DNA of 64,000 nucleotides from Micromonospora olivasterospora (GCF_007830265.1 NZ_VLKE01000001.1:3844001-3908000), one strand, 5' to 3'. Shown: positions 9,062 to 17,217, counted from the first letter of the stretch. Made by a program: numbers and translations. Notes: generated by a model from the sequence alone, not told the origin.

Positions 9062-9661
9062 GTGTCCGACATGCAGGGAGAGGACCAGGCGATCGGCGGG
9101 CGGGCGATGGAGTCGATGGCCGGACGGCTGCTGGTCGCGACCCCGGCGCTCAAGGACCCGAACTTCGACCGGACGGTGGTGCTGCTGGTCGCGCACGAGC
9201 CGGGCGGCGCGGTGGGCGTCGTGCTCAACCGGGCCACCGAGGTCCCGGTCGCCGACGTCCTCGGCGACTGGAGCGACCTGGCGCGGGACCCGGCGGTGCT
9301 GTTCGAGGGCGGGCCGGTCCAGCCGGACTCGGCCATCTGCCTGGCCCGGATGCGCAACCCGGTGAAGCGGCTGCGCGGCTTCCATCAGGTCTCCGGCGCC
9401 GTCGGCACGATCGACCTGTCCGTCGACCCCGAGCGGATGCGGGACAGCATCGGCGGCATCCGGGTCTTCGCCGGCTACTCGGGGTGGGGATCGGGCCAGT
9501 TGGAGCAGGAGATCGAGGGCGGTTCCTGGTTCGTCCTCGACGCGCTGCCGGGCGACGCCTTCGTCGACCGGCCCGACGACCTGTGGCCGATGGTGCTGCG
9601 CCGGCAGGGTGGGATCATGGCCGCCGTCGCCCACTTCCCGCCCGACGTGGCGCTGAACTGA
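9062..9661 (+). CDS. YqgE/AlgH family protein
   Basis: A 199-residue protein of the conserved YqgE/AlgH (DUF179) family. Diagnostic blocks: GRLLVATPALKDPNFDRTVVLLV, then GGAVGVVLNR, then VLFEGGPVQPDSAICLAR, then RVFAGYSGWGSGQLEQEIEGGSWF near the C-terminus. The molecular function of the family is unclear; it has been linked to transcriptional control of alginate genes in Pseudomonas, which need not hold here. The GTG at 9062 has an in-frame ATG at 9071 and another at 9107; the true start could be any of these, since family members usually start just before GRLL. Confidence 0.88.
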   Translation: MSDMQGEDQAIGGRAMESMAGRLLVATPALKDPNFDRTVVLLVAHEPGGAVGVVLNRATEVPVADVLGDWSDLARDPAVLFEGGPVQPDSAICLARMRNPVKRLRGFHQVSGAVGTIDLSVDPERMRDSIGGIRVFAGYSGWGSGQLEQEIEGGSWFVLDALPGDAFVDRPDDLWPMVLRRQGGIMAAVAHFPPDVALN

Positions 9662-9700
9662 AGCGTCCGGCGGGGCCTCACGACGGGGGGACCCCGCGAG

Positions 9701-9729
9701 ATGACCATGCGGGTCGGCGTGTGTATAGT
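9701..9729 (+). promoter_or_regulatory. Promoter of tRNA-Ala
   Basis: ATGACC (9701-9706) and TATAGT (9724-9729) with a 17-bp spacer. The -10 ends 34 nt before the mature tRNA 5' end. The hexamers are unusually consensus-like for this GC-rich window. Confidence 0.6.
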
Positions 9730-9763
9730 TCTCTCCGTGCCCGGGCGACCGGGACGAAGGCAA

Positions 9764-9836
9764 GGGGCCGTGGCGCAGCTGGTAGCGCACCACACTGGCA
9801 GTGTGGGGGTCAGGGGTTCGAGTCCCCTCGGCTCCA
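9764..9836 (+). tRNA. tRNA-Ala, anticodon GGC
   Basis: A 73-nt tRNA. The acceptor GGGGCCG (9764-9770) pairs with CGGCTCC (9829-9835, one G-U), and the discriminator is A 9836. Anticodon stem CCACA/TGTGG with loop CTGGCAG gives GGC (alanine). The T-arm is GGGGTTCGAGTCCCC. CCA is not encoded (CCC follows). An isolated tRNA gene with its own promoter and terminator. Confidence 0.95.
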
Positions 9837-9845
9837 CCCTTGCGA

Positions 9846-9887
9846 AAAAGCCCTGGTGCGGGATCGAATCCCCCCACCAGGGCTTTT
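9846..9887 (+). terminator. tRNA-Ala terminator
   Basis: Inverted repeat of 13 bp (9846-9858 and 9875-9887) ending in TTTTCTT, a rare classical U-tract terminator in this window. The loop contains a GGGATCGAATCCC segment that looks like a T-arm. Confidence 0.8.
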
Positions 9888-9994
9888 CTTCATAAATCCG
9901 GCACGATCCGGCCCGTGCTGGCGGTGTGGGCGACGCGCGCCCCCATCCCGTTAATGAATGGCGCAATTTCGGGGAGTCGAGCAGGCTCCAGGCC

Positions 9995-10750
9995 ATGACG
10001 AGCAGCGACCGGTGGGACGAGGACACCGCGGAGCGGTACGACGACATCTCGGCCGAGATGTTCGCACCCCAAGTGCTCGACCCCGCCGTGGACTTCCTCG
10101 CCCGGCTGGCGGGCTCCGGCCCTGCGCTCGAGTTCGCGATCGGCACGGGGCGGGTGGCGGTCCCGCTCGCTGCCCGGGGCATCCCCGTGACCGGGATCGA
10201 GCTGTCGGCGCCGATGGCCGCCCGGCTGCGACGCAAGGTGCCGGCGGCAGAGTTGCCGGTGGTCGTCGGCGACATGGCCACCACGACCGTCCCCGGTCGG
10301 TTCTCGCTGGTGTACGTCGTGTGGAACAGCATCGGCAACCTGCGCACCCAGGACGAGCAGGTGCAGTGCTTCCGCAACGCGGCCCGGCACCTGTCGCCGG
10401 GCGGGCGGTTCGTCGTCGAGCTGTGGGTGCCGGGCATCCGGCGGTTCCCGCCGGGGCAGTCGGCGGTGCCGTTCGAGGTGAACGACCGGCACGTCGGCTT
10501 CGACACCTACGACATGGTCACCCAGCGGGGGACCTCGCACCACTACTGGCGGCTGGACGACGGGAGCCTCGGCTACGGCTGCAGCAACTTCCGCTACATC
10601 TGGCCGGCCGAGTGTGACCTGATGGCCCGGCTGGCAGGGCTGGTGCTGGAGCAGCGGGTGGCGGACTGGACCGGAGCGCCGTTCACCTCGGACAGCGAGA
10701 GCCACGTGTCGGTCTGGCGCAGGCCGCTCGACGCCTCCGATCAGGGCTAG
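9995..10750 (+). CDS. Class I SAM-dependent methyltransferase
   Basis: A 251-residue Rossmann-fold methyltransferase. Motif I is LEFAIGTGRVAVPLAARG (SAM binding), then VTGIELSAPM with the acidic residue ending strand 2, then VVVGDMATTTVPGRFSLVYVVWNSIGN. The C-terminal SHVSVWRRP ending matches small-molecule methyltransferases of the same broad class as the LinM-like enzyme at 21.2 kb. The substrate is unknown. ATG 9995 gives the usual DRWDEDTAERYDD start; a longer in-frame start at 9926 would run into the tRNA terminator region. The gene stands alone between tRNA-Ala and a tRNA-like remnant. Confidence 0.85.
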   Translation: MTSSDRWDEDTAERYDDISAEMFAPQVLDPAVDFLARLAGSGPALEFAIGTGRVAVPLAARGIPVTGIELSAPMAARLRRKVPAAELPVVVGDMATTTVPGRFSLVYVVWNSIGNLRTQDEQVQCFRNAARHLSPGGRFVVELWVPGIRRFPPGQSAVPFEVNDRHVGFDTYDMVTQRGTSHHYWRLDDGSLGYGCSNFRYIWPAECDLMARLAGLVLEQRVADWTGAPFTSDSESHVSVWRRPLDASDQG

Positions 10751-11052
10751 CCGCCCGTCCGGCTTCAGCCATCCGTCGGCGCGCGGCGGCGACCATCGCC
10801 CTCTGCCCCTGAGCTGCGGAGTTCGGTTCGAGTCCTGCCATGTCCGGTCGCCCTCTTGAAGCGCCCTGGCGAGGGGCATGATTCCCGCCAGGGCGTTTGC
10901 CGCGTGGATCAGACGGTCCCGGTGGGGCGCTGGTGCGCCGGGCTCCTTCTGCTCCGCCGGGGTCCGACGATCCATCCTGGACCGACGCCCGGAGCGGGCA
11001 GCGGCGTGCCCGGCGGGCTGTGACAGCTCGCACGGTGTGGACGACGCGGCGC
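10751..11052. other. Gap with tRNA-like 3' remnant and hairpin
   Basis: No gene is seen in these 302 nt. GGTTCGAGTCC at about 10825-10835 resembles a tRNA T-arm, but no acceptor stem or anticodon can be folded around it. A 10-bp inverted repeat (10862-10871 and 10886-10895) follows and resembles the tRNA-Ala terminator at 9846-9887 in stem and loop. It may be a decayed tRNA/terminator copy and could serve as the terminator of the methyltransferase gene. Confidence 0.4.
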
Positions 11053-12042
11053 TCAGCCCAGCAGGCTGTCGATCTCGGTCAGCTCCTCGGCGGTGAGGTC
11101 GAGGTTGTCCAGGGCGGCGACGTTCGCCTCCAGTTGCGCCACGCTGCTCGCGCCGATGATCAGACTGGTCATCCGGGGGTCGCGCAGCGCCCAGGCCAGC
11201 GCGAGCTGTGCCAGGGACTGACCGCGCCGCCGCGCGATCGCGCCGAGCGCCCGGATGGTGGCCAGCTTCTTCTCGTCGAGGTCGCTCTCGTTGAGGAAGA
11301 CGCTCGTGCGCACTCGGGAGTCCTCCGGGACGCCGCCCAGGTAGCGGTCGGTGAGCAGCCCCTGGGCGAGCGGGCTGTACGCGAGGCAGCCGGCCCCGAC
11401 CCGCTCCAGGGTGTCCAGCAGGCGGTCGCGCTCGGTCCAGCGGTTCAGCATCGAGTACGCCGGCTGGTTGATCAGCAGCGGCGTGCCGAGGTCCCGCAGG
11501 ATCGCGGCGGCCCGCTCGGTCTGCTCGGAGTCGTAGTTGGAGACGCCGACGTACAGGGCCCGGCCGGAGCGGACGATGGCGTCCAGCGCGCCCATCGTCT
11601 CCTCCAGCGGGGTGTCCGGGTCGAACCGGTGCGAGTAGAAGACGTCGACGTAGTCCAGGCCGAGGCGGCGCAGTGACTGGTCCAGCGAGGCGATCAGGTA
11701 CTTGCGCGAGCCCCACTCGCCGTACGGCCCGGGCCACATCAGGTGGCCGGCCTTGCTGGAGACGATCAGCTCGTCCCGGTACGGCTTCAGGTCGGTGGCC
11801 AGCAGCCGGCCGAAGTTCTCCTCCGCGGCGCCGGGCGGCGGGCCGTAGTTGTTGGCCAGGTCGAAGTGCGTGATGCCGAGGTCGAACGCGCGCAGGACGA
11901 TGTCCCGCTGCCGCGCGAAGGGGCGGTCCGGCCCGAAGTTGTGCCACAGCCCCAGCGAGATCGCCGGCAGCCGCAGCCCGCTGCGACCGCTGCGCCGGTA
12001 GGTCATGGTCTCGTAGCGGTCGTCCGCTGCCAGGTACGTCAC
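11053..12042 (-). CDS. Aldo/keto reductase, L-glyceraldehyde-3-phosphate reductase-like
   Basis: A 329-residue NADPH-dependent (beta/alpha)8-barrel oxidoreductase. The catalytic tetrad is visible: Asp and Tyr in THFDLANNYGPP, Lys in ELIVSSKAGHLMWPGPYGEWGSRKY, and His in VDVFYSHRFDPDTPLEETM. The GPYGEWGSRKY block is characteristic of the YghZ/GPR (AKR14) branch, which reduces L-glyceraldehyde 3-phosphate and methylglyoxal. The C-terminal SLIIGASSVAQLEANVAAL binds the cofactor phosphate. It is divergent from a second aldo/keto reductase 83 nt away. Confidence 0.9.
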   Translation of the reverse strand: MTYLAADDRYETMTYRRSGRSGLRLPAISLGLWHNFGPDRPFARQRDIVLRAFDLGITHFDLANNYGPPPGAAEENFGRLLATDLKPYRDELIVSSKAGHLMWPGPYGEWGSRKYLIASLDQSLRRLGLDYVDVFYSHRFDPDTPLEETMGALDAIVRSGRALYVGVSNYDSEQTERAAAILRDLGTPLLINQPAYSMLNRWTERDRLLDTLERVGAGCLAYSPLAQGLLTDRYLGGVPEDSRVRTSVFLNESDLDEKKLATIRALGAIARRRGQSLAQLALAWALRDPRMTSLIIGASSVAQLEANVAALDNLDLTAEELTEIDSLLG

Positions 12043-12125
12043 GCCCCGACCCTAGCCCCCATCCGGGCACCGCGCCGGGGCCGGAAAGCGCTTGCCGTCC
12101 CGCTTGTCCGGGTAGGTTCGGTGCC

Positions 12126-13094
12126 ATGCGCTTCGTCCAGCTCGACACCCCGAAACCGATCTCGAAGATCGGCCTGGGCACCTGGCAGTTCGGCTCGCGG
12201 GAGTGGGGCTACGGCCCCGACTACGAGCGCCGCGCCCGGGACATCGTCCGGCGCGCGGTGGAGCTGGGCGTCACCCTGTTCGACACCGCCGAGCTGTACG
12301 GCTTCGGCCGCAGCGAGCGCATCCTCGGCGCGGCGCTCGGCGCGGACCGGGACAAGGTGGTGCTCGCCAGCAAGATCTTCCCGGTGTTGCCGGTCGCGCC
12401 GGTGGTGCAGCAACGGGCGGTCGCCTCGGCGGCGCGGCTCGGCGTCACGGGCATCGACCTGTACCAGGTGCACCAGCCCAACCCGGTCGTCGCCGACACC
12501 ACCACCATGCGGGGCATGCGGGCGCTGCAGGACGTCGGCCTGGTGGCCGAGGTCGGGGTGAGCAACTACGGCCTGCGCCGCTGGCGGTTCGCCGAGGCGG
12601 CCCTGGGCCGGCGGGTGTTGAGCAACCAGGTCCGGTACAGCATGATCGACCGTGGGCCCGAGCGGGACCTGCTGCCGTACGCCGAGCAGCACGGCCGGAT
12701 CGTCATCGCGTACAGCCCGCTCGCGCAGGGGTTCCTCTCCGGGCGGTACGACGCCGCGAACCCGCCCCGCGGGGCCGTGCGCCGGGCCAACCCGTACTTC
12801 CTGCCCGAGAACCTGGAACGCGGCGCCGCGCTGATCAATACGCTGCGCGAGGTGGCCGACGCGCACGACGCGACGCCCAGCCAGATCGCGCTGGCGTACC
12901 TGCTGCGCCACCCGAACGTGGTGGCCATCCCCGGCGCGTCCGGGGTGGAGCAGATGGAGCGCAACGCGGCGGCCGCCGAGATCGACCTCACCGACGACGA
13001 GTACGCCGCCCTGGCCGCCGCCGCCCGCGCGTTCCGCCCGGTCACCGGCCTGGCGGCGGTACCCGGGCTGATCCGCGCCCGAGCGGGGAAGTGA
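12126..13094 (+). CDS. Aldo/keto reductase
   Basis: A 322-residue aldo/keto reductase. Visible tetrad: TLFDTAELYGFGRSE (Asp, Tyr), VVLASKIFPVLP (Lys), and IDLYQVHQPNPVV (His). The C-terminal VAIPGASGVEQMERNAAAAEI is the cofactor-binding segment. A TAGGTT box at 12113-12118 ends 7 nt before the ATG, suggesting a leaderless mRNA. A hemerythrin gene follows after 7 nt in the same direction, so the two are probably co-transcribed. Substrate unknown. Confidence 0.9.
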   Translation: MRFVQLDTPKPISKIGLGTWQFGSREWGYGPDYERRARDIVRRAVELGVTLFDTAELYGFGRSERILGAALGADRDKVVLASKIFPVLPVAPVVQQRAVASAARLGVTGIDLYQVHQPNPVVADTTTMRGMRALQDVGLVAEVGVSNYGLRRWRFAEAALGRRVLSNQVRYSMIDRGPERDLLPYAEQHGRIVIAYSPLAQGFLSGRYDAANPPRGAVRRANPYFLPENLERGAALINTLREVADAHDATPSQIALAYLLRHPNVVAIPGASGVEQMERNAAAAEIDLTDDEYAALAAAARAFRPVTGLAAVPGLIRARAGK

Positions 13095-13101
13095 GCACCC
13101 G

Positions 13102-13599
13102 ATGGACGACATCACGGCACTGATCATGGACGACCACGCCGCGTTCCGGCGCGGCTTCGCCCGGCTCGACGACGCCCGCGACGACGCCGAGCGGCTGGCG
13201 ATCTGGGAGGCGCTGGCCCTGCACCTGGACGTCCACGCCGAGGCGGAGGAGACGATCCTCTACCCCCACCTGGTGCGGCACGGCGACGACGGCGAGGACG
13301 AGACCCTCGACGCGATCGGCGACCACAACAAGATCCGCGACGCGATCGCCGAGTCGAAGCTGCACCCCGTCGGCTCCGACGCGTGGTGGGCGGCCGTCTG
13401 GACGGCCCGGCGGGAGAACAGCGAGCACCTCGCCGAGGAGGAGGACGAGGCGCTGCCGGACTTCCGCCGGCACGCCGGCGTCGAACTGCGCGCCGAGCTG
13501 GGCGCCCGGTGGCTGACCTTCTACGGCGACCACAAGAACGGCCGCAACCTGCGGTTCCAGGACAAGGACCCGAAGGAGTACGTCGAAGAGCACCGCTGA
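13102..13599 (+). CDS. Hemerythrin HHE domain protein
   Basis: A 165-residue cytoplasmic four-helix protein. It has MDDITALIMDDHAAFRRGF (first His), HLDVHAEAEETILYPHLV (HxxxE...H), DHNKIRDAI, and ENSEHLAEEEDEALPDF: the repeated H/E pattern of the HHE cation-binding domain. It probably binds non-haem di-iron, with roles in oxygen, NO or peroxide handling. It is probably an operon with the aldo/keto reductase upstream. Confidence 0.88.
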   Translation: MDDITALIMDDHAAFRRGFARLDDARDDAERLAIWEALALHLDVHAEAEETILYPHLVRHGDDGEDETLDAIGDHNKIRDAIAESKLHPVGSDAWWAAVWTARRENSEHLAEEEDEALPDFRRHAGVELRAELGARWLTFYGDHKNGRNLRFQDKDPKEYVEEHR

Positions 13600-13666
13600 G
13601 CGCGTACCGGCGCATCTCCCCGTCCGGGGGAGTCGGGGCGGGGCGGGGCGGCGGGGCAATGGCGGG

Positions 13667-14371
13667 ATGGGTCCCCGGCTCCTCCTGGCGCCGCTGGCGG
13701 GCGGCAGCACCTGGCGGCGGGGCGTGTTCCTGCTGCTCGGCGGGGTGCTCGCCCTGCCGTACGCGCTGCTCGCCGCCGCCTTCACCCAGCTGCTCACCCG
13801 GGGCGAGGTGCCCCGGCCGCTGGTGCTGCTGCTGTTGGCGCCGGCCGTCGCCATCGCCGCCGTGCCGGTCTTCCTGGACGGCAGCCGCGCGCTGGAGATC
13901 GCGGCCGCCCGGGCGCTGCTCGGGGTCGACCTGCCGGAGCCGGCCGCCGGGCACCGGATCGACCGGGAGACCAGCCGGCGCGCGGCGGACGACCTGGACC
14001 ACGTGCTCGGCCTGCTCCGCGAGGCCGACGTACGGCGGGCGGGGCGGCTGGCCGCGTTCGCCACGGTCGGGGCGGTGCTCACCGTCGGGCTCACCCGGCC
14101 CTGGGGGGAACGCTTCCCGCGCTGGATGCCCCGGCTGGCCGGCCGGCGGGTGCCGCCGCGGCTCGCCCTGGTCCCGGCCGCCCTGGTCGCGCTCGCGGTG
14201 ACCGGTGCGGGCGTCGCCGAGCTGGGCAACCCGGGGCACCTGCTGGACGGGTTCAGCTCCGCCACCGCCCCGCTGCTGCTCTGGCCGCTGTGGGGGCCGG
14301 CGCTGGGCGCGGCGGCTCTGGCGTACCACCTGCGGCGGCGCGGTGCCTGCCGCCGCTGCGGCCGGGGCTGA
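13667..14371 (+). CDS. Integral membrane protein, unknown function
   Basis: A 234-residue protein with hydrophobic segments near residues 18-40, 46-66, about 125-140, 163-183 and 200-222, so about five TM helices. A charged cytoplasmic stretch (HRIDRETSRRAADDLDHVLGLLREADVRRAGR) lies in the middle. The N-terminal part resembles the membrane region found in actinobacterial putative sensor-domain proteins, but no kinase domain follows. It ends in a Cys/Arg-rich tail (RRRGACRRCGRG). Function not assigned. Confidence 0.65.
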   Translation: MGPRLLLAPLAGGSTWRRGVFLLLGGVLALPYALLAAAFTQLLTRGEVPRPLVLLLLAPAVAIAAVPVFLDGSRALEIAAARALLGVDLPEPAAGHRIDRETSRRAADDLDHVLGLLREADVRRAGRLAAFATVGAVLTVGLTRPWGERFPRWMPRLAGRRVPPRLALVPAALVALAVTGAGVAELGNPGHLLDGFSSATAPLLLWPLWGPALGAAALAYHLRRRGACRRCGRG

Positions 14372-14385
14372 CCCGGCCGACGCGG

Positions 14386-14421
14386 CCCCGCGCCGCCGGA
14401 CACGGGGCCGGTGGCGCGGGG
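14386..14421. terminator. Bidirectional terminator
   Basis: A 14-bp inverted repeat with one G-U pair (14386-14399 and 14408-14421) lies between convergent genes. It probably serves the membrane protein gene and possibly the ABC permease gene. Confidence 0.6.
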
Positions 14422-14516
14422 TCGCACGCGTGGCGGTGGGCGGGCGGCCCCGGGTCGTCGGCACGCGGGGTGGCGGGGCGGTGGCACCCCCAGGGACAGG
14501 CGGCCCGGCAGGAGCC

Positions 14517-16085
14517 TCAGTCGGGGCGGCGGCCGGTCGCGAGCGCCAGCACGACGACGCCGAGGGCGGACGCCCCGGCCTGCGCGGCGACGGTGTGCCA
14601 GCCGAGCACGGAACCCGACGTGAGACCGATGACGGCCGGAAGGGCCAGCACGGCCAGTACGTCCACGCCGTTCACGAGCCAGAGCAGCATCCCCGAGGGG
14701 AAGGCGCCGAATGGCGTCTCGACAAGGGTGGTGCCGATCGTCGCCGCGCTTGCCCTGGCTCGCTGCATCGCAGCGAGCGAGGCGGCCGGCCCGATCGCCA
14801 GGCCGAGCAGCCACCACTGCCCGGCCAGCACACCGGCCGCCTGGAGGCCGGCCGTGGCCGCAGCGCACCACAGGGCCGCCACCACGCTCGGCACGGCGAG
14901 CCGCTGGAGGGCCACCTGGCGTCGGGAGAGCCCCATCAGCCGCACCATGGACCGGTTCGCGGCGTCGCTGTGCGTCGACTCGGAGGTGATCCCGGCGGCG
15001 GCCATCGCGCCCAGCAGGACGAGCGGGAGCAGCAGCCACGCGGGTGCGTCCCCCAGCGCCGTCGGCAGCGCCGCCAGTGCGGCCAACCACGGGAGCCGGG
15101 TGGCCTTGCGTCGTACGACGAGCAGGTCCTGCGCCAGGAGCGGTGGGATGCCGGGGCGGCGGATCAGGCGACTGCTCCGGATTCCGGCTCGGCCCCGCCA
15201 GTACCGCCTCGTGCTGGACTCCGTGAGGAACGAGGGTTCCACCGCGTAGACCATGTCCGCGTACACGCCGGTGACGGCGGCCGCCTCCATGAGCCGGTGG
15301 GTCGGCCAGCGGTCCAGGCCGGCCCAGGCCCGGTGCAGGCCGAGCGCCACCAGCAGGAGCGCGGCGAGGCAGAGCGCGAGGCCCACGGCATCCGGTGCCG
15401 GGAACGCGGGCGGGTCGGGCGATCCGTCGACCAGCCGCGAACCGACGAGCGCCGCGAGCAGCAGCCCGGCGGCCAGGGCGACTGCCCGGTCGAACGCCCG
15501 TCCGCCGGCCCGTTGCGCCTGGATCGCCGACCAGGCGAGCCCGAGGGCGAGGACGGCGCCAGCGAGGAGAGCCGCCACGAGCACGGCCGCCGACAGGGGC
15601 CGCGGGGCGACGTGCCCGGCGACGCCGAGGGCCGTCAGCGCACCGACGAGCGCGGCGGAGGCGACGGTCAGCAGGAACGCCGGGGCCAACAGCGCCCGGC
15701 GCGGCACCGGGGCGGTCAGCAGCCAGGCCGCGTCGCTGCGACTCGCCGCCAGCGGGCCCAGCTGGCGGAGAACGCCGTAGTAGCTGAGGAGGGCCAGCCC
15801 GGCGGCGGCCAGGGGTATGAGCTCCGGTGCGTCCGCGGCGGGCGCCGACGCCGGCCACACGATGGCGATCGCCGGCTGCCCGAAGAGCGCGACCGCCATC
15901 GCCGCCGCAAGCAGCAGCGAGTAGACGGCGGCGGGGTCGACCCGACCGTTCGCCGCGATCTGTCGTTGGCGGATCCAGCGCCGTACGTCGGTCGGGCTCG
16001 CCCGCCTCGCGGGGCGGATCCCGTCGGTCACGGTCACGGGCGGCCCGCCCCACCGGCGCCGGAAGCCACCCTCACCGGTGTCCAC
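14517..16085 (-). CDS. ABC transporter permease (DUF6297-like) of the RiPP locus
   Basis: A 522-residue polytopic membrane protein with about a dozen hydrophobic segments. A cytoplasmic N-terminus (ASPTDVRRWIRQRQ) is followed by repeated TM stretches with little polar sequence between. It resembles the DUF6297 permeases of actinobacteria, which pair with a single ABC ATPase. Its start overlaps the ATPase gene end by 14 nt, so the two form a translationally coupled exporter. Being divergent from the linaridin-type precursor gene, it probably exports the mature peptide or gives self-protection. Export of that peptide is inferred from position only. Confidence 0.8.
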   Translation of the reverse strand: MDTGEGGFRRRWGGPPVTVTDGIRPARRASPTDVRRWIRQRQIAANGRVDPAAVYSLLLAAAMAVALFGQPAIAIVWPASAPAADAPELIPLAAAGLALLSYYGVLRQLGPLAASRSDAAWLLTAPVPRRALLAPAFLLTVASAALVGALTALGVAGHVAPRPLSAAVLVAALLAGAVLALGLAWSAIQAQRAGGRAFDRAVALAAGLLLAALVGSRLVDGSPDPPAFPAPDAVGLALCLAALLLVALGLHRAWAGLDRWPTHRLMEAAAVTGVYADMVYAVEPSFLTESSTRRYWRGRAGIRSSRLIRRPGIPPLLAQDLLVVRRKATRLPWLAALAALPTALGDAPAWLLLPLVLLGAMAAAGITSESTHSDAANRSMVRLMGLSRRQVALQRLAVPSVVAALWCAAATAGLQAAGVLAGQWWLLGLAIGPAASLAAMQRARASAATIGTTLVETPFGAFPSGMLLWLVNGVDVLAVLALPAVIGLTSGSVLGWHTVAAQAGASALGVVVLALATGRRPD

Positions 16086-16722
16086 CCACGACGACCCGGT
16101 CCGCCCCGACCGATCCGACGAAGTCCTCGTCGTGACTGGCCATCAGCAGAGTGCCGCCCGTCGCGACGTACGACCGCAGGCAGGCCACGAGGTCGCGCTT
16201 GACGGTCTGGTCGAGCCGCTGCTCGGGCTCGTCGAGCAGCAGCAGGCGGCTGGGCCGCACGAGGGTCGCGGTCAACAGGAAGCGCTGGCGTTGCCCCGAG
16301 GAGAGCGTGCTCGGGAGGCTGTCCTCGAGGCCGGTGAGTCCCAGGGTGGCACTGACCTCCTCGATCCGGCCGTCCTCCGGGTCGCAGCCGTTGGCGACCC
16401 GGACCAGGTCCAGGTGCTCCCGGACGGTCAGGCCCTGATACCAGCTCGGCGACTCCACGGTCGTCGCCACCTGACGCCAGAACTCCACCGTCTTGCCGGG
16501 CGGTTCCCCGAAGACCGTGACCACCCCGCCGGTCGGCTCCTGAAGGCCCGCCACGCAGCGCAGCAGGGTGGACTTCCCCGCCCCGTTGTGGCCGGTCAGA
16601 GCGCGGGCGGACCCGGCCGGCACCGTCAGGCTGAAGTTGTCCAGAACCGGCGTGGAGCCGTACGCGACGGAAAGATCGTCGATCACGATCGCGTTGTCGG
16701 CGTCCGGCGTCGTCGAACTCAT
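16072..16722 (-). CDS. ABC transporter ATP-binding protein of the RiPP locus
   Basis: A 216-residue ABC ATPase. Walker A GHNGAGKST is at residues 44-52; the signature is LSSGQRQR; Walker B is RLLLLDEPEQRLD; the switch His is in LLMASHDEDF. The signature departs from the LSGGQ consensus (SSGQ). The GAGGGAG-like ribosome site lies 5-6 nt before ATG 16722; an upstream in-frame ATG at 16797 would add an unlikely extension. It drives the permease encoded just downstream. It replaces the fused LinT/CypT-type exporter found in cypemycin-like clusters. Confidence 0.88.
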   Translation of the reverse strand: MSSTTPDADNAIVIDDLSVAYGSTPVLDNFSLTVPAGSARALTGHNGAGKSTLLRCVAGLQEPTGGVVTVFGEPPGKTVEFWRQVATTVESPSWYQGLTVREHLDLVRVANGCDPEDGRIEEVSATLGLTGLEDSLPSTLSSGQRQRFLLTATLVRPSRLLLLDEPEQRLDQTVKRDLVACLRSYVATGGTLLMASHDEDFVGSVGADRVVVGGHR

Positions 16723-17042
16723 CCAGGCTCCCTCAAGCCACCGGCTCCCCACTGGTACGCGTCTCTCGGGTGATTCAGGACATGTGAAGCGCATCATACA
16801 TTCCGGCCGTTGATGTCCGGGGGTATCGATATTTCCGGGTCGCGATCTCCGGGACTGTGATCTGCGTCACTAGAAACGGGACAGTGGCAAAGGTGATTAT
16901 CTCCGTACCGTAAATCCGGTCTGCAGACCGCTTCCTACTTTGTCACCCGTGATTGCGTAAACGTTGATCGGGTCAATGGTGAGACTGCTGATCGACCCGG
17001 CAGCGTAAACAGCACAGCGGGCCCAAAAGATGGAGGGTTCAG
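16723..17042. promoter_or_regulatory. Divergent regulatory region of the RiPP cluster
   Basis: A 320-nt, comparatively AT-rich gap between the divergent exporter genes and the precursor gene. The 8-mer GCGTAAAC occurs directly repeated at 16955-16962 and 17003-17010 (48 bp apart). An inverted TTGA-N5-TCAA is at 16964-16976, and GATCGGGTC/GATCGACCC can pair around 16966-16998. These are candidate operator elements. A GGAGGG ribosome site (17031-17036) precedes the precursor ATG. No regulator gene is encoded in the cluster itself. Confidence 0.5.
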
Positions 17043-17210
17043 ATGCGTAACGTCGCTCGCCACGCCAACCGAGTATCGACCGCCCGATTCGGCAGCCTGA
17101 CGGCGGGTGCCCCGGCCAAGAAGATGGCCGACAGTGCTCCGGTGCTGTTCACCCCCGCCGTCGCCGTCCTCGGTGCCGCGGCCCTGATCACCGCCGTCGG
17201 CTCCATCTGA
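17043..17210 (+). CDS. linA: Linaridin-type RiPP precursor peptide
   Basis: A 55-residue peptide with a good ribosome site, placed directly before linH/linL/linM-like genes. The first half is basic and hydrophilic (MRNVARHANRVSTARFGSLT), as a leader should be. Residues 33-38 are PVLFTP, matching the PxxxTP motif of linaridin precursors. Everything after it (AVAVLGAAALITAVGSI) is hydrophobic, like linaridin cores. By analogy with cypemycin the mature N-terminus would lie inside the motif, giving a core of about 18-20 residues. It contains no Cys, so an aminovinyl-cysteine ring cannot form. Thr37, Thr50 and Ser54 are the only residues that could be dehydrated. Identity is inferred from motif plus context. 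Confidence 0.8.
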   Translation: MRNVARHANRVSTARFGSLTAGAPAKKMADSAPVLFTPAVAVLGAAALITAVGSI

Positions 17211-17217
17211 CAGTGAC

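Noticed and set aside
10810..10860. A second functional tRNA gene
   Set aside because: Only a T-arm-like GGTTCGAGTCC is present; no acceptor or anticodon stem can be folded around it.
9890..12181. A 763-codon minus-strand frame
   Set aside because: It covers the methyltransferase in antisense and the aldo/keto reductase in the wrong frame; the real minus gene is 11053-12042.
13042..16053. A 1003-codon minus-strand frame
   Set aside because: It overlaps the hemerythrin and membrane protein genes in antisense and the ABC permease in a wrong frame.
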